From Actinomycetospora straminea (GTDB lineage Bacteria; Actinomycetota; Actinomycetes; Mycobacteriales; Pseudonocardiaceae): a DNA stretch of 64,000 nt. Below, one piece after another: positions 56,207 through 64,000 of this stretch. The translations under genes were made by a program, and so were the position numbers. The notes under the pieces were generated by a model that did no database searches, had not been told where the DNA came from, and was given only the letters and a program-made list of their open reading frames with translations. Within the stretch, counting starts at the first letter, position 1, and each line of letters starts with the position of its first letter. The stretch lies in the NCBI RefSeq assembly GCF_028737255.1, contig NZ_JAQZAN010000002.1, positions 124,001 to 188,000 on the forward strand, written 5' to 3'.

Positions 56207-57339
56207 TGACCAGCCCCGAGCACGTCCTCGTCGTCGGCGGCGGCGCCGCCGGCACCGCCACCGCGATCCTGCTGGCCGGCGCCGGGGTGTCCGTCGACCT
56301 CGTCGAGGCCAGCCCGGAGATCGGGGCCTCCGGCTCCGGGATCACCCTGCAGGGCAACGCCCTGCGCGTCTTCCGGGACCTCGGGGTGCTCGACGACGTC
56401 CTCGCCGCCGGGTACGCGTTCGACGAGGTCGGACTGCGCACGCCCGACGGCGGCGTGCTGGCCGTCATCCCCGACGCGCGCACCGGTGGGCCCGACCTGC
56501 CCGCGACCGTCGGGATGCCGCGCGGGGAGATGGCCCGGCTGCTGGCCGTCCGGGCCGCCGAGGTCGGCGTCAAGGTCCGTACCGGGGTCCGCCTGGAGGG
56601 TGTCACCGAGGCCGGGGAGGTCGCGTGCTCCGACGGCACGCGGGACACCTACGACCTCGTCGTCGGCGCCGACGGCCTCAACTCCGTGGTCCGCGCCGCG
56701 ATCGGGATCGACACCCGGCCGGAACCGCTCGGCATGGGCATCTGGCGGGTCTTCACGACGCGGCCGGCGAGCATCACCCGCACCGACCTCACCTACGGCG
56801 GTGCGGCCTACATCGCCGGCTACTGCCCCACCGGCGACGACTCGATCTACGCGTACCTCGTCGAGGACGCCGCCGACCGGACGGGCCTGTCCCCCGACGA
56901 GCAGCTCGCCACGATGCGCGAGCTGGCCGGGCACTACGGCGGCCCCTGGACCGAGATCCGCGAGCGGATGACCGACCCGTCGCGGGTGAACTACACGTGG
57001 TTCACCCACCACCTCGTCGACGGCCCGTGGCACCGCGGGCGCGTCGTGCTCGCCGGCGACGCCGCCCACTCGTGCCCGCCCACCCTCGCCCAGGGCGCGG
57101 CGATGGCGCTCGAGGACGCGGCGGTGCTGGTCGAGGAGCTGCTCGGCGGGGACGACCTCGACGCCGCGCTGACCGCCTACACCACCCGTCGCCGGGAACG
57201 CGCCGGCACGGTCGTGGCGGGCTCGGTGCAGCTCGCCCGCTGGCTGCTCGACCACGAGCCCCCGCCGCAGGCCGGCGGCGCCGCCGACGTCCCCGGGCTG
57301 ATGGCCCGCACCTCCGCGCTGCTCGCGCAGCGCCCCTGA
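56206..57339 (+). CDS. FAD-dependent aromatic monooxygenase (PHBH fold)
   Basis: A 377-residue flavoprotein hydroxylase. The dinucleotide-binding motif VLVVGGGAAGTATAILLAGA starts at residue 7, the DG motif is VVGADGLNSVVRAAIG, and the FAD ribityl motif is VLAGDAAHSCPPTLAQGAAM. This is a class A monooxygenase likely to hydroxylate an aromatic ring with NAD(P)H and oxygen, yielding the diphenol for the next enzyme. Substrate cannot be read from sequence. The ATG overlaps the cyclase stop (TGATG); the dioxygenase starts 12 nt after its stop. Confidence 0.9.
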   Translation: MTSPEHVLVVGGGAAGTATAILLAGAGVSVDLVEASPEIGASGSGITLQGNALRVFRDLGVLDDVLAAGYAFDEVGLRTPDGGVLAVIPDARTGGPDLPATVGMPRGEMARLLAVRAAEVGVKVRTGVRLEGVTEAGEVACSDGTRDTYDLVVGADGLNSVVRAAIGIDTRPEPLGMGIWRVFTTRPASITRTDLTYGGAAYIAGYCPTGDDSIYAYLVEDAADRTGLSPDEQLATMRELAGHYGGPWTEIRERMTDPSRVNYTWFTHHLVDGPWHRGRVVLAGDAAHSCPPTLAQGAAMALEDAAVLVEELLGGDDLDAALTAYTTRRRERAGTVVAGSVQLARWLLDHEPPPQAGGAADVPGLMARTSALLAQRP

Positions 57340-57351
57340 CCAGAGGACACC

Positions 57352-58287
57352 ATGGACCGCCTCATCACCCACCTCCGGCACGTCGACCTCGCCGTGCCCG
57401 ACTTCGACACCCAGCTCGCCTTCTACCGCGACCTGTGGAAGCTCGCGCCGGAGACCACCGACACCGGCATCGCGTTCCTCGCCGCCGAGGGCTCGCCCGA
57501 GCAGTACCAGGTGCGGCTGCGCGCCGACGCGGAGAAGCGGGTCGACCTCATCGCGTTCGGGGCCGAGACCGCCGCCGACGTCGACGCCCTCGCCGAGAAG
57601 CTGGGCCGCGACGGCGTCACGCTCGTCTCCACCCCGGACAAGCTGCAGACCCCGGGCGGCGGCTACGGCTTCCGGTTCTTCGACCTCGAGGGCCGCACGA
57701 TCGAGGTCTCCGCCGACGTCGCCACCCGCGCGCACCGCCGCGTCTCCGAGGGCGAGTCGGTGCCGGTCAAGCTCTCGCACGTGGTGATCAACTCGCCGCA
57801 GCCCGAGGCCCTGGTCGCCTGGTACGACCGCCACCTCGACTTCAAGCTCTCCGACACGCTGTTCTCTCCCCACATGGGCGAGATGATGTGGTTCCTGCGC
57901 TGCAACCCCCAGCACCACTCGCTGGCGATCGCGCGCTGCCCGCACGTGTCGCTGCACCACGCGTCATTCGAGCTGCGCGGCATCGACGAGTACATGCGCG
58001 GCACCGGGCGGCTGCTGCGCGCGGGCGTCGAGAAGGTGTGGGGGCCGGGCCGGCACCTGGCCGGCAACAACACGTTCTCGTACTTCCTCGACCCGCAGGG
58101 CAACACCGTCGAGTACACGACGGAGCTGGAGTGCCTCGACGAGGACACCTGGCACCCGTCGCTGTACGACTTCACGAACCCCGAGGTCTCCGACCAGTGG
58201 GGCACGGCGAACCCGATGAGCGAGTTCGTCGCCAAGAAGTCGTTCAACGACCCCGACCGCGGCGTCTTCGTCGCGCCACCGTTCTGA
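57352..58287 (+). CDS. Type I extradiol dioxygenase (VOC superfamily)
   Basis: A 311-residue two-domain dioxygenase that opens a catecholic ring next to the hydroxyls. The first domain begins ITHLRHVDLAVPD; the second, catalytic domain begins LSHVVINSPQPE at about 141. Iron ligands are visible as His143 in LSHVVINS, a second His in PQHHSLAIARC (about 187) and Glu in NTVEYTTELE (about 254), so the metal site is complete. The ATG at 57352 has AGAGGA upstream. It ends in a TGATG overlap with the second FAH gene. Confidence 0.9.
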   Translation: MDRLITHLRHVDLAVPDFDTQLAFYRDLWKLAPETTDTGIAFLAAEGSPEQYQVRLRADAEKRVDLIAFGAETAADVDALAEKLGRDGVTLVSTPDKLQTPGGGYGFRFFDLEGRTIEVSADVATRAHRRVSEGESVPVKLSHVVINSPQPEALVAWYDRHLDFKLSDTLFSPHMGEMMWFLRCNPQHHSLAIARCPHVSLHHASFELRGIDEYMRGTGRLLRAGVEKVWGPGRHLAGNNTFSYFLDPQGNTVEYTTELECLDEDTWHPSLYDFTNPEVSDQWGTANPMSEFVAKKSFNDPDRGVFVAPPF

Positions 58288-59255
58288 TGAAGATCGCTTC
58301 GGTCCTCCACGAGGGGTCGCACCGTGTCGGGGTGGTGGTCGACGACGGCGGCGACCAGCGGGTGCACCTGCTCGACCGGTCCGTCACCGTGCTCGAGCTG
58401 CTGCAGGCCGGCGCGCTGCTCGACGCGGGGCGCGACGCCCTGTCGGCGCCGGCCGTGGCGCTGGACGCGGTCCGCCTGCTCGCCCCGCTGCAGCCGCCGA
58501 CGGTGCGCGACTTCGTCGCGTTCGAGGAGCACGTCGAGGGGATGCGGAACCTGGCCGGCATCCCGGAGGCCTGGTACGACGCGCCGACGTTCTACTTCTC
58601 CAACCCCTACGCGACGCTCGGCCCGGCCGACGACGTCCCGGTCCCGCCGGGGTGCACGGTGCTCGACTTCGAGCTCGAGATCGGCGCCGTCGTCGGCCGC
58701 ACCGGCCGGGACGTCGCCCCGGCGGACGGGTGGTCGCACGTCGCGGGGCTGACGATCCTCAACGACTGGTCGGCCCGCGACCTGCAGTCCCGGGAGATGC
58801 AGGTCGGGCTCGGGCCGGCGAAGGGCAAGGACACGGCGACGACGCTCGGGCCGTGGCTGGTCACGGCCGACGAGTTCGCGCCGGACCCCGAGGGCTTCCT
58901 CGACCTGGCCATGACCGCGGCGGTCGACGGGACGGTCGTCGGCGAGGACCTGCTGTCCAACATGGGCTGGCCCTTCGGCGACCTCGTGGCCTACGCGTCC
59001 CGCGGCACCGAGGTCCGCCCCGGCGACGTGCTCGGCTCGGGCACCTGCGGCCACGGCGGCTGCCTCGGCGAGCTCTGGGGCCGCGGGACCTCCCGCGACG
59101 AGCGGCCGCCGCTGGCTCCCGGCTCGGAGGTGACGCTGACGGTCGAGGGCATCGGCACCCTGACCTCGCGCGTCGTCCCCGGCACCGACCCCGTCCCGAT
59201 CCCCGGCGCCCGCTCCCGTCCCCGCACTCGGCCCGGCGACAGGGAGCCCGCATGA
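58287..59255 (+). CDS. Fumarylacetoacetate hydrolase-family protein 2
   Basis: A 322-residue FAH-fold enzyme, distinct from the first copy. It has the segment VRDFVAFEEHVEGMRNLAGI, then VLDFELEIGAVVGRTGRDV (metal-binding Glu pair) and LTILNDWSARDLQSREMQVG, followed by GKDTATTLGPWLVTADEFAP and SGTCGHGGCLGELWGRG. The last matches the larger FAH/ureidoglycolate-lyase-like group. It could hydrolyse or hydrate the extradiol cleavage product. The C-terminal tail (SRPRTRPGDREPA) is basic. TGATG and ATGA overlaps tie it to both neighbours. Confidence 0.87.
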   Translation: MKIASVLHEGSHRVGVVVDDGGDQRVHLLDRSVTVLELLQAGALLDAGRDALSAPAVALDAVRLLAPLQPPTVRDFVAFEEHVEGMRNLAGIPEAWYDAPTFYFSNPYATLGPADDVPVPPGCTVLDFELEIGAVVGRTGRDVAPADGWSHVAGLTILNDWSARDLQSREMQVGLGPAKGKDTATTLGPWLVTADEFAPDPEGFLDLAMTAAVDGTVVGEDLLSNMGWPFGDLVAYASRGTEVRPGDVLGSGTCGHGGCLGELWGRGTSRDERPPLAPGSEVTLTVEGIGTLTSRVVPGTDPVPIPGARSRPRTRPGDREPA

Positions 59256-60271
59256 GCCCGACCACCGACGTCCACGCGCACCTGCTGGTCCCCGCCGCCG
59301 AGGCTCTCGTCGCCGACGAGCCGGCGCTCGCGGCCGCCCGGGCGACCGAGGCGCGGGCGGCCGGGCCCGCGTCCGCGCGCGTCAACCGCGAGCAGATCGG
59401 GGCGCTCGGCCCGGCGCTCACCGACCGGGACCTGCGGCTCGCGGCGATGGACGCGGCCGGGACCGAGGTGCAGCTGGTCAGCCCGATGCCGATCCACCAC
59501 ACCTGGGCCGGGCGGGACCTCGCCGCCCGGTACGCGGCGACGGTCAACGACGGGGTCGCGGCGCACTGTGCGGGCGCGCCGGAGCGCCTGGTCGGGCTGG
59601 GCACGGCGCCGCTGCAGCACCCCGACCTCGCCGTCGAAGTCCTGCGCGCCGCGGTCGCCGCGGGCCTGCGCGGGGTGGAGATCGGCACGTTCGTCGCCGG
59701 GCCGGACGGGGTGCGCCGGGAGCTCGACGACCCGGCGCTCGCGCCGTTCTGGGCCGCGGCCGCCGAGCTGGAGGCGATCGTGTTCGTGCACCCCTGGGGA
59801 TGCACGTTGGGCGAGCGCCTCGACGTCGGCTACCTGTCCAACAGCGTCGGCAACCCGGTCGAGACCACCGTCGCGCTCTCGCGGCTGGTGGCGACGGACG
59901 CCCTGCCCGAGGGGGTCCGGGTGCTGGCGGCGCACGGGGGCGGGTTCTTCCCGTACGGCTCGGCGCGCCAGGACCACGCCTGGCACGCCCGTCCCGGCGA
60001 CCGGGTCGCGCCCGCGCCGCCGAGCCGGGCCCTGCGACGGCTGTGGTTCGACGCGCTCGTCCACACCCCGGAGGCCCTGCGCCACCTCGTCGCCGTGGCC
60101 GGTGCCGACCGCGTCGCGATCGGCACCGACTACCCCTTCGACATGGGCGTCACCGACCCCCTCGACCGCCTCGCCGCCGCGGGCCTCGACCCCGCCGAGG
60201 CCGAGCTGGTGCGCGCGGGCAGCGCGGCGGCCCTGCTCGCGCCCGCCCGGCCGCCGATCAGGAGCACCTGA
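59252..60271 (+). CDS. ACMSD-like amidohydrolase (decarboxylase type)
   Basis: A 339-residue TIM-barrel amidohydrolase of the aminocarboxymuconate-semialdehyde decarboxylase group. Metal ligands are visible: His8 and His10 in DVHAHLL, His in FVHPWGC, His in LAAHGGGFFPYG and Asp in IGTDYPFDMG. Related enzymes remove carboxyl groups from ring-cleavage or aromatic acids without oxygen. An insert-like Ala-rich segment (EALVADEPALAAARATEARA) follows the first motif. The ATG at 59252 overlaps the FAH stop (ATGA). It closes the catabolic operon. Confidence 0.87.
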   Translation: MSPTTDVHAHLLVPAAEALVADEPALAAARATEARAAGPASARVNREQIGALGPALTDRDLRLAAMDAAGTEVQLVSPMPIHHTWAGRDLAARYAATVNDGVAAHCAGAPERLVGLGTAPLQHPDLAVEVLRAAVAAGLRGVEIGTFVAGPDGVRRELDDPALAPFWAAAAELEAIVFVHPWGCTLGERLDVGYLSNSVGNPVETTVALSRLVATDALPEGVRVLAAHGGGFFPYGSARQDHAWHARPGDRVAPAPPSRALRRLWFDALVHTPEALRHLVAVAGADRVAIGTDYPFDMGVTDPLDRLAAAGLDPAEAELVRAGSAAALLAPARPPIRST

Positions 60272-60289
60272 CGCCCCTCGCCGGGCGTC
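60270..60289 (+). terminator. Short hairpin at the end of the catabolic operon
   Basis: GACGCCC (60270-60276) and GGGCGTC (60283-60289) form a perfect 7-bp stem with a 6-nt loop that overlaps the last gene's stop codon. It may terminate or attenuate the transcript before the alkB gene 112 nt later. Confidence 0.45.
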
Positions 60290-60383
60290 CCCGGGTGCAC
60301 GACGTCGCTCCTGGTCTCCGGCCCGGCGCCACGAGCGCGGGCGACGCGGTGTTCCCTGGTCCGGAGACGCCGGAGGAGGGCCC

Positions 60384-61037
60384 GTGCTCGAACTGATCCC
60401 GCGCGAGCGGCGGACGCTCCTGCCCGGCGTCGTCCACGTGCCCGACTGGCTCGACGTGCCCGCGCAGCAGCGGCTGGTCGGGGCCGCGCAGGCGTGGGCG
60501 CGGGAGGGTCCCGGGGCCCGGCACGCGACGCTGCCCGGCGGGGCGCGGATGAGCGTCGAGACCGTCTGCCTGGGCTGGCACTGGATCCCGTACCGCTACA
60601 GCCGCACCCGCGACGACCAGGGGGGATCGCCGGTCAGGCCGTTCCCGGCGTGGCTGGCCGACCTCGGCGCGCGGGCCGTCGCCGACGCCTACGGGGCGCC
60701 CGAGGTCGTGTACCGACCGGACGTCGCGCTGATCAACTCCTACCGCGGCGACGCCCGCCTCGGCGTGCACCAGGACCGCGAGGAGCGCGCGCCCGACCCC
60801 GTGGTGTCGCTGAGCCTCGGCGCCGCCTGCGTGTTCCGGATCGGCAGCCCGCACCACCGCCGCGGCCCGTGGCACGACGTCGAGCTGCTCTCCGGCGACC
60901 TGGTCGTCTTCGGCGGTGAGCACCGCCTCGCGTACCACGGCGTCCCGAGGCTCCTGCCCGACCGCGACGTGCCCGACGTCGGCACCGCCCCCGGCGAGCG
61001 CATCAACATCACCCTGCGCGTCTCGGGTCTCGCGTGA
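60384..61037 (+). CDS. alkB: AlkB-type 2-oxoglutarate/Fe(II) dioxygenase
   Basis: A 217-residue repair enzyme that removes alkyl groups from DNA or RNA bases by oxidation. The Fe ligands are His and Asp in GVHQDREER (about 128-130) and His in LAYHGVPR (about 184); the 2-oxoglutarate arginine is in ERINITLRVSGLA, matching the RxNxTxR motif. The nucleotide-recognition lid WHWIPYRYSRTR is present. The GTG at 60384 has GGAGGAGGG upstream. The small Ada-like gene overlaps its stop (GTGA), so the two are coupled. Confidence 0.92.
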   Translation: MLELIPRERRTLLPGVVHVPDWLDVPAQQRLVGAAQAWAREGPGARHATLPGGARMSVETVCLGWHWIPYRYSRTRDDQGGSPVRPFPAWLADLGARAVADAYGAPEVVYRPDVALINSYRGDARLGVHQDREERAPDPVVSLSLGAACVFRIGSPHHRRGPWHDVELLSGDLVVFGGEHRLAYHGVPRLLPDRDVPDVGTAPGERINITLRVSGLA

Positions 61038-61297
61038 CCCACCGCCTGCTCGGGGCTGACGGCCCATACGACTCGCCGACGCCCGGCACGCTCGGCGGCC
61101 ACCGGCGCCTGCGGATCTACGGACGCCTCGACTGCCCGAGCGCCCTGCGCCGGCTCGCCCGGGGCCAGTACGCGCGACATCGCGTGTTCTTCGCCGACGA
61201 GGCCACCGCGCGGGCCGCCGGCTACCGGCCCTGCGCACGGTGCCTGCCGGAGGCCTACCGGGTCTGGGCAGGGAATCGTCATCGTTCCGTGACCTGA
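61034..61297 (+). CDS. Small Ada-type zinc-binding protein lacking the acceptor cysteine
   Basis: An 87-residue protein matching only the N-terminal metal domain of Ada. The family line IFCRPSC (E. coli) appears as IYGRLDC: Gly30 replaces Cys38, which receives the methyl group from phosphotriesters. Cys34, Cys67 and Cys70 (YRPCARC) remain, so zinc binding with a fourth ligand from elsewhere is possible but methyl transfer at this position is not. VFFADEATARAAGYRPCARC is typical. No methyltransferase or AraC domain follows. Coupled to alkB by GTGA, it may act as a DNA-binding accessory to AlkB (inference). Confidence 0.85.
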   Translation: MTHRLLGADGPYDSPTPGTLGGHRRLRIYGRLDCPSALRRLARGQYARHRVFFADEATARAAGYRPCARCLPEAYRVWAGNRHRSVT

Positions 61298-61360
61298 CCG
61301 GGGCTTCGTGGCACCGTCTCCGGCCCGGCACTGTCGGGGGTCGGTCCTAGCGTTCCGGGT

Positions 61361-63592
61361 GTGAGCATCGACCACGACCTGAGCGCCGGCCCGGCGGCCG
61401 TGCTCGACGGTCGTGCGCCCGATGCCGAGCTCGTGGCGACGCTCGACGACATCGACCCGACCGCGCTGACCGGGGAGGCCCTGGCCTCGTACGTGCGGGC
61501 GCGGTGGCGGGTCCACAACCACGCCGAGGCCCAGCTGCTGGCCGGGCTGCGGGAGCTCGGCACCGCCCGGGAGGGGCGCACGGTCCGGCTCGCGAGCTCG
61601 GACGAGTTCTCCGGCGACGAGGTCGCCGCGCTGCTGGGCTGGTCGCGCACGATGGCGGCCCGCCGGCTGGACCTGGCCGACGACCTCGCCGAGCGGTTGC
61701 CGGCGGTGGGCGCCGCGATGTGGCAGGGCCTGCTCGACGAGCCAAAGGTCCGGGCCATCAGCGAGCTCACCGGCGACCTGTGCGACGACCACGCCCGCTT
61801 CGCCGCGGCCGAGGTCCTGCCCGAGGCCCCGGAGCTGCCGGTGGCGGCGCTGCGGGAGCGGCTCGAGCAGATCGCGCTCGACCTCGACCCGGACTGGGCC
61901 GAGCGCCGGCGCCGGCGCGCCGAGGCCCGCGGGCGGGTGCTGCTGTCGGCGAACCCCTCCGGCACGGCGACCCTGGCGCTGGTGGACGCGCCCGCGACCG
62001 AGGGCATCGCCTCGATGGCGCGGATCGAGGCCCTGGCCGCCGCGGTGCGCCGGCTGGGGGTGCTGGTCCCGATCAGCCAGCTGCGGATGCAGGTCGGGAT
62101 GCGGCTGCTCAACGGCTCCACGGCCGGCATGACCGACGAGGCCATCGCCGCACTCCTGGCCGCCGAGTACCACGCCACCGGCAGCCCCGAGGGCGCACCG
62201 GACGACGGTCCGGGCGAGCAGGGCCCCGTCGACCCGCGCTCTGCGCCCGACGACTCGGACGGTCCCGACGACGAGGGATCGGACGGCACGGACGGCGAGC
62301 CCGACGAGGGCCCCGACGACGGCAGCCCCGGCGGCGGTCCGGGGAGCGACGAGCCGGACGACGCGCCGCTCGACGGCCCCGGCGGCGGAGGCGACGCCGG
62401 TGACGACCAGCCCTCGGGTGCCACGGATGACGACTATCGCGGCCACAGCACCTCGGACGCCCTGTCCGACGGGGCTTCGCCGACGTTGTCCCCGCCCCGC
62501 TCGTCCGCCGACCACAACGCCCTCGCACTCGCTAGCGCACCAGACCGGCCCGAGGACAACGAGTCGCCCGGGTCGGGGCCGCCGGAGTCGCGCGCGGGGC
62601 AAGTCCGCCAGGGCACCGTCGAGGTGCGGCTGCGGCTGACCACGGCGCTGGGCCTCGACCAGCACCCCGCCACCGTGCCCGGCTACGGCGCGATCACCGC
62701 GCCCGTGGCCCGCGAGCTGGTCGCCCGCCACCACGACGGCGAATGGCGTGTGGTGCTCACCGATCCCGACGGGCACCTCCAGCACGTGCTGCTCGCCCGC
62801 CGGCGACCATCCCGCCCCCGCGGCCGGGACCGGGCGCGGGGGCGGGCACCGGGCGCGACCCGGACAGGCGCGATCGTCGAGATCCAGGTCCCGACGGCGG
62901 TGCTCGCCGCCCTGGAACCCGACGATCACGGCGACTGGGCGCCCCTGCTCCACGAGCTCCGGCAACGGCTCCGAGACCTGGTGGCGCACGGTCACCTCGG
63001 GCGCCCACCCGACGCCGACTCCGGCCCCGACCAGTGGGTCCGGCGTCGACCCGGCGCCGAGGCCGAACGCTGGGTCCGGGTCCGCGACCGGCACTGCGTC
63101 GCTCCGGCCTGCCGCCAGCACGCGCACCGGGCCGAGATCGACCACACCCGCGGCCACGCCTCCGGCGGCCCCACCGTGACCTGGAACCTCGGCGCCTGGT
63201 GCACCCACCACCACCGCCTCAAGCACCTGGGCGGCTGGCGCGTGCGGCAGCCCTCGCCCGGGTGGTTCGTCGTGCGCACCCGCGCCGGGGTCACCCACAC
63301 CACCCGACCACCGCGGGTCCTCGAGCCCCTCCCGGGACCACGGCCCGCCGTCGAGCCCCGACCCCTGCCCGACGACGGCTGGCACGACGAGGCCCAGACC
63401 CAAGACGCCGAGCCCGGTCAGATGCCCGACGACGGCTCGCTCGGCCTGGCCCGACAGGACGACGCCCAGCCTCACGACGCCCTCGACCTCGAGCAGCAGC
63501 CGAGCACGCCCGCGCCCTCCGCGCGCCCGGCACCGACGTCCCCGAAGACCACGCCCGTCCCCGACCCCGACGACGACGCCCCGCCGTTCTAG
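61361..63592 (+). CDS. DUF222 and HNH-endonuclease-domain protein (13E12-like)
   Basis: A 743-residue protein of the actinobacterial DUF222/REP13E12 type. DUF222 spans about 30-270 (ALASYVRARWRVHNHAEAQL; DEVAALLGWSRTMAARRLDL; GIASMARIEALAAAVRRLGV). An acidic low-complexity region of about 100 residues follows (DDSDGPDDEGSDGTDGEPDE). The C-terminal HNH motif is CVAPACRQHAHRAEIDHTRG, then WNLGAWCTHHHRLKH, with zinc cysteines and the catalytic histidine. A GTG at 61361 has TAGCGT (61348-61353) 7 nt before it, suggesting a leaderless start. The family is multicopy and often linked to repeats or mobile DNA; no boundaries are visible here. Confidence 0.85.
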   Translation: MSIDHDLSAGPAAVLDGRAPDAELVATLDDIDPTALTGEALASYVRARWRVHNHAEAQLLAGLRELGTAREGRTVRLASSDEFSGDEVAALLGWSRTMAARRLDLADDLAERLPAVGAAMWQGLLDEPKVRAISELTGDLCDDHARFAAAEVLPEAPELPVAALRERLEQIALDLDPDWAERRRRRAEARGRVLLSANPSGTATLALVDAPATEGIASMARIEALAAAVRRLGVLVPISQLRMQVGMRLLNGSTAGMTDEAIAALLAAEYHATGSPEGAPDDGPGEQGPVDPRSAPDDSDGPDDEGSDGTDGEPDEGPDDGSPGGGPGSDEPDDAPLDGPGGGGDAGDDQPSGATDDDYRGHSTSDALSDGASPTLSPPRSSADHNALALASAPDRPEDNESPGSGPPESRAGQVRQGTVEVRLRLTTALGLDQHPATVPGYGAITAPVARELVARHHDGEWRVVLTDPDGHLQHVLLARRRPSRPRGRDRARGRAPGATRTGAIVEIQVPTAVLAALEPDDHGDWAPLLHELRQRLRDLVAHGHLGRPPDADSGPDQWVRRRPGAEAERWVRVRDRHCVAPACRQHAHRAEIDHTRGHASGGPTVTWNLGAWCTHHHRLKHLGGWRVRQPSPGWFVVRTRAGVTHTTRPPRVLEPLPGPRPAVEPRPLPDDGWHDEAQTQDAEPGQMPDDGSLGLARQDDAQPHDALDLEQQPSTPAPSARPAPTSPKTTPVPDPDDDAPPF

Positions 63593-63632
63593 GCAGGAGG
63601 GTTCCGGGCAGGAAGGTCAGGGCAGGAGCCCC

Positions 63633-64000
63633 CTACCGGTCCCCGTCCTCCATGGGCGGCGGGATGTCCGAGTCCGGGTCGGCCGCGGGCGCCGGGGCCG
63701 GCTCGCCGCGCAGGGAGGCGAGGAGGTCGGGCAGCTCGTCGGGCTTGAACAGCACGTCCCGGGCCTTCGACCCCTCGGACGGGCCGACCACGCCGCGCGT
63801 CTCGAGCAGGTCCATGAGCCGTCCCGCCTTGGCGAACCCGACCCGCAGCTTGCGCTGCAGCATCGACGTCGACCCGAACTGGCTGGTGACGATGAGCTCG
63901 GCCGCCGCGACGACCAGCTCGAGGTCGTCGCCGATGTCGGGGTCGATCTCCTTCTTCTCGCCCGCGGCCTCGGTGGTGACGCCCTCGGTGTAGTCGGGGT
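63633..64000 (-). CDS. ftsK: DNA translocase FtsK, C-terminal part (cut by window edge)
   Basis: The last ~122 residues of FtsK/SpoIIIE, which pumps chromosomes through the closing septum. The gamma domain is recognised by [40 protein letters not shown] and [20 protein letters not shown], a winged helix that reads KOPS sequences. The motor domain lies outside the window. The end ([16 protein letters not shown]) is acidic and proline-rich. Position next to argA/rimO/pgsA matches M. tuberculosis Rv2748c, apart from the inserted 16-kb block. Confidence 0.95.
   Translation of the reverse strand, partial: PDYTEGVTTEAAGEKKEIDPDIGDDLELVVAAAELIVTSQFGSTSMLQRKLRVGFAKAGRLMDLLETRGVVGPSEGSKARDVLFKPDELPDLLASLRGEPAPAPAADPDSDIPPPMEDGDR

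Noticed and set aside
60258..60290. GATCAGGAGCACCTGACG resembles a third copy of the palindromic element.
   Set aside because: It lacks the CCGAAAGGCACC core and the closing CTGATC arm; only the first bases agree by chance.
61361..63592. Calling the DUF222-HNH gene a mobile element.
   Set aside because: No inverted or direct repeats, integrase or intron structure is visible at its ends.

Overview
The window is a very GC-rich (about 70-75%), densely coded actinobacterial chromosome segment. Gene content and protein style point to the Pseudonocardiales, most likely a Pseudonocardia-like organism; this is inference, since no rRNA or other diagnostic marker is present. The backbone is the dapF-miaA-DUF349-miaB-recX-recA-DUF3046-pspA-clgR-pgsA-rimO-argA-ftsK order known from Mycobacterium tuberculosis Rv2726c-Rv2748c. 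Here it is stretched by three blocks of accessory genes. Both window edges cut a gene: dapF on the left and ftsK on the right.

Layout. 0-8.5 kb: dapF (partial), a TetR/DHA2 drug-efflux pair, miaA with an extradiol-dioxygenase-like gene, a DUF349 protein, a small membrane protein and miaB. 8.5-22.4 kb (block 1): an APC permease, an orphan TAXI binding lipoprotein facing a two-component system, a glutamate/glutamine-type ABC operon, two GNAT acetyltransferases, a DUF3592-like protein and an Sdh1-type succinate dehydrogenase operon. 22.4-24.9 kb: recX-recA with a LexA box, DUF3046 and an unlisted 46-residue membrane protein. 24.9-43.3 kb (block 2): a GAP-family/patatin pair, Lhr helicase, a zinc-ribbon protein of unknown function, an IclR regulator, an M28 aminopeptidase lipoprotein, a second DHA2 transporter, an Nei-type glycosylase, a DUF2000 protein, a LAL-type LuxR regulator, a possible alpha-beta barrel protein and an AraC regulator. 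43.3-47.9 kb: pspA, clgR, pgsA, rimO and argA. 47.9-63.6 kb (block 3): an unusual double-module histidine kinase with its NarL regulator, an SDR reductase, and a LysR-controlled aromatic catabolic island (MFS, LysR, then FAH, cyclase, FAD monooxygenase, extradiol dioxygenase, FAH and ACMSD-like genes). Then come AlkB with a small Ada-like protein, and a DUF222-HNH protein. ftsK closes the window.

How the parts work together. Core genes serve lysine/peptidoglycan precursor synthesis, tRNA modification, DNA repair, envelope stress (ClgR/PspA), phospholipid synthesis, ribosome modification and chromosome segregation. Most of the accessory genes form transport and catabolic modules, each with a local regulator.

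Points that stand out: two multidrug-type transporters share a C-terminal carboxypeptidase-regulatory-like domain; a kinase carries a degenerate first dimerisation module that has lost its histidine; an Ada-like protein lacks the acceptor cysteine; a long palindromic repeat occurs twice; a perfect terminator hairpin lies inside the kinase coding end; recognisable LexA, ClgR and LysR boxes are present; and ten genes have a TANNNT box 6-8 nt before the start codon, consistent with leaderless transcripts. I found no transposase, CRISPR array, tRNA or rRNA.
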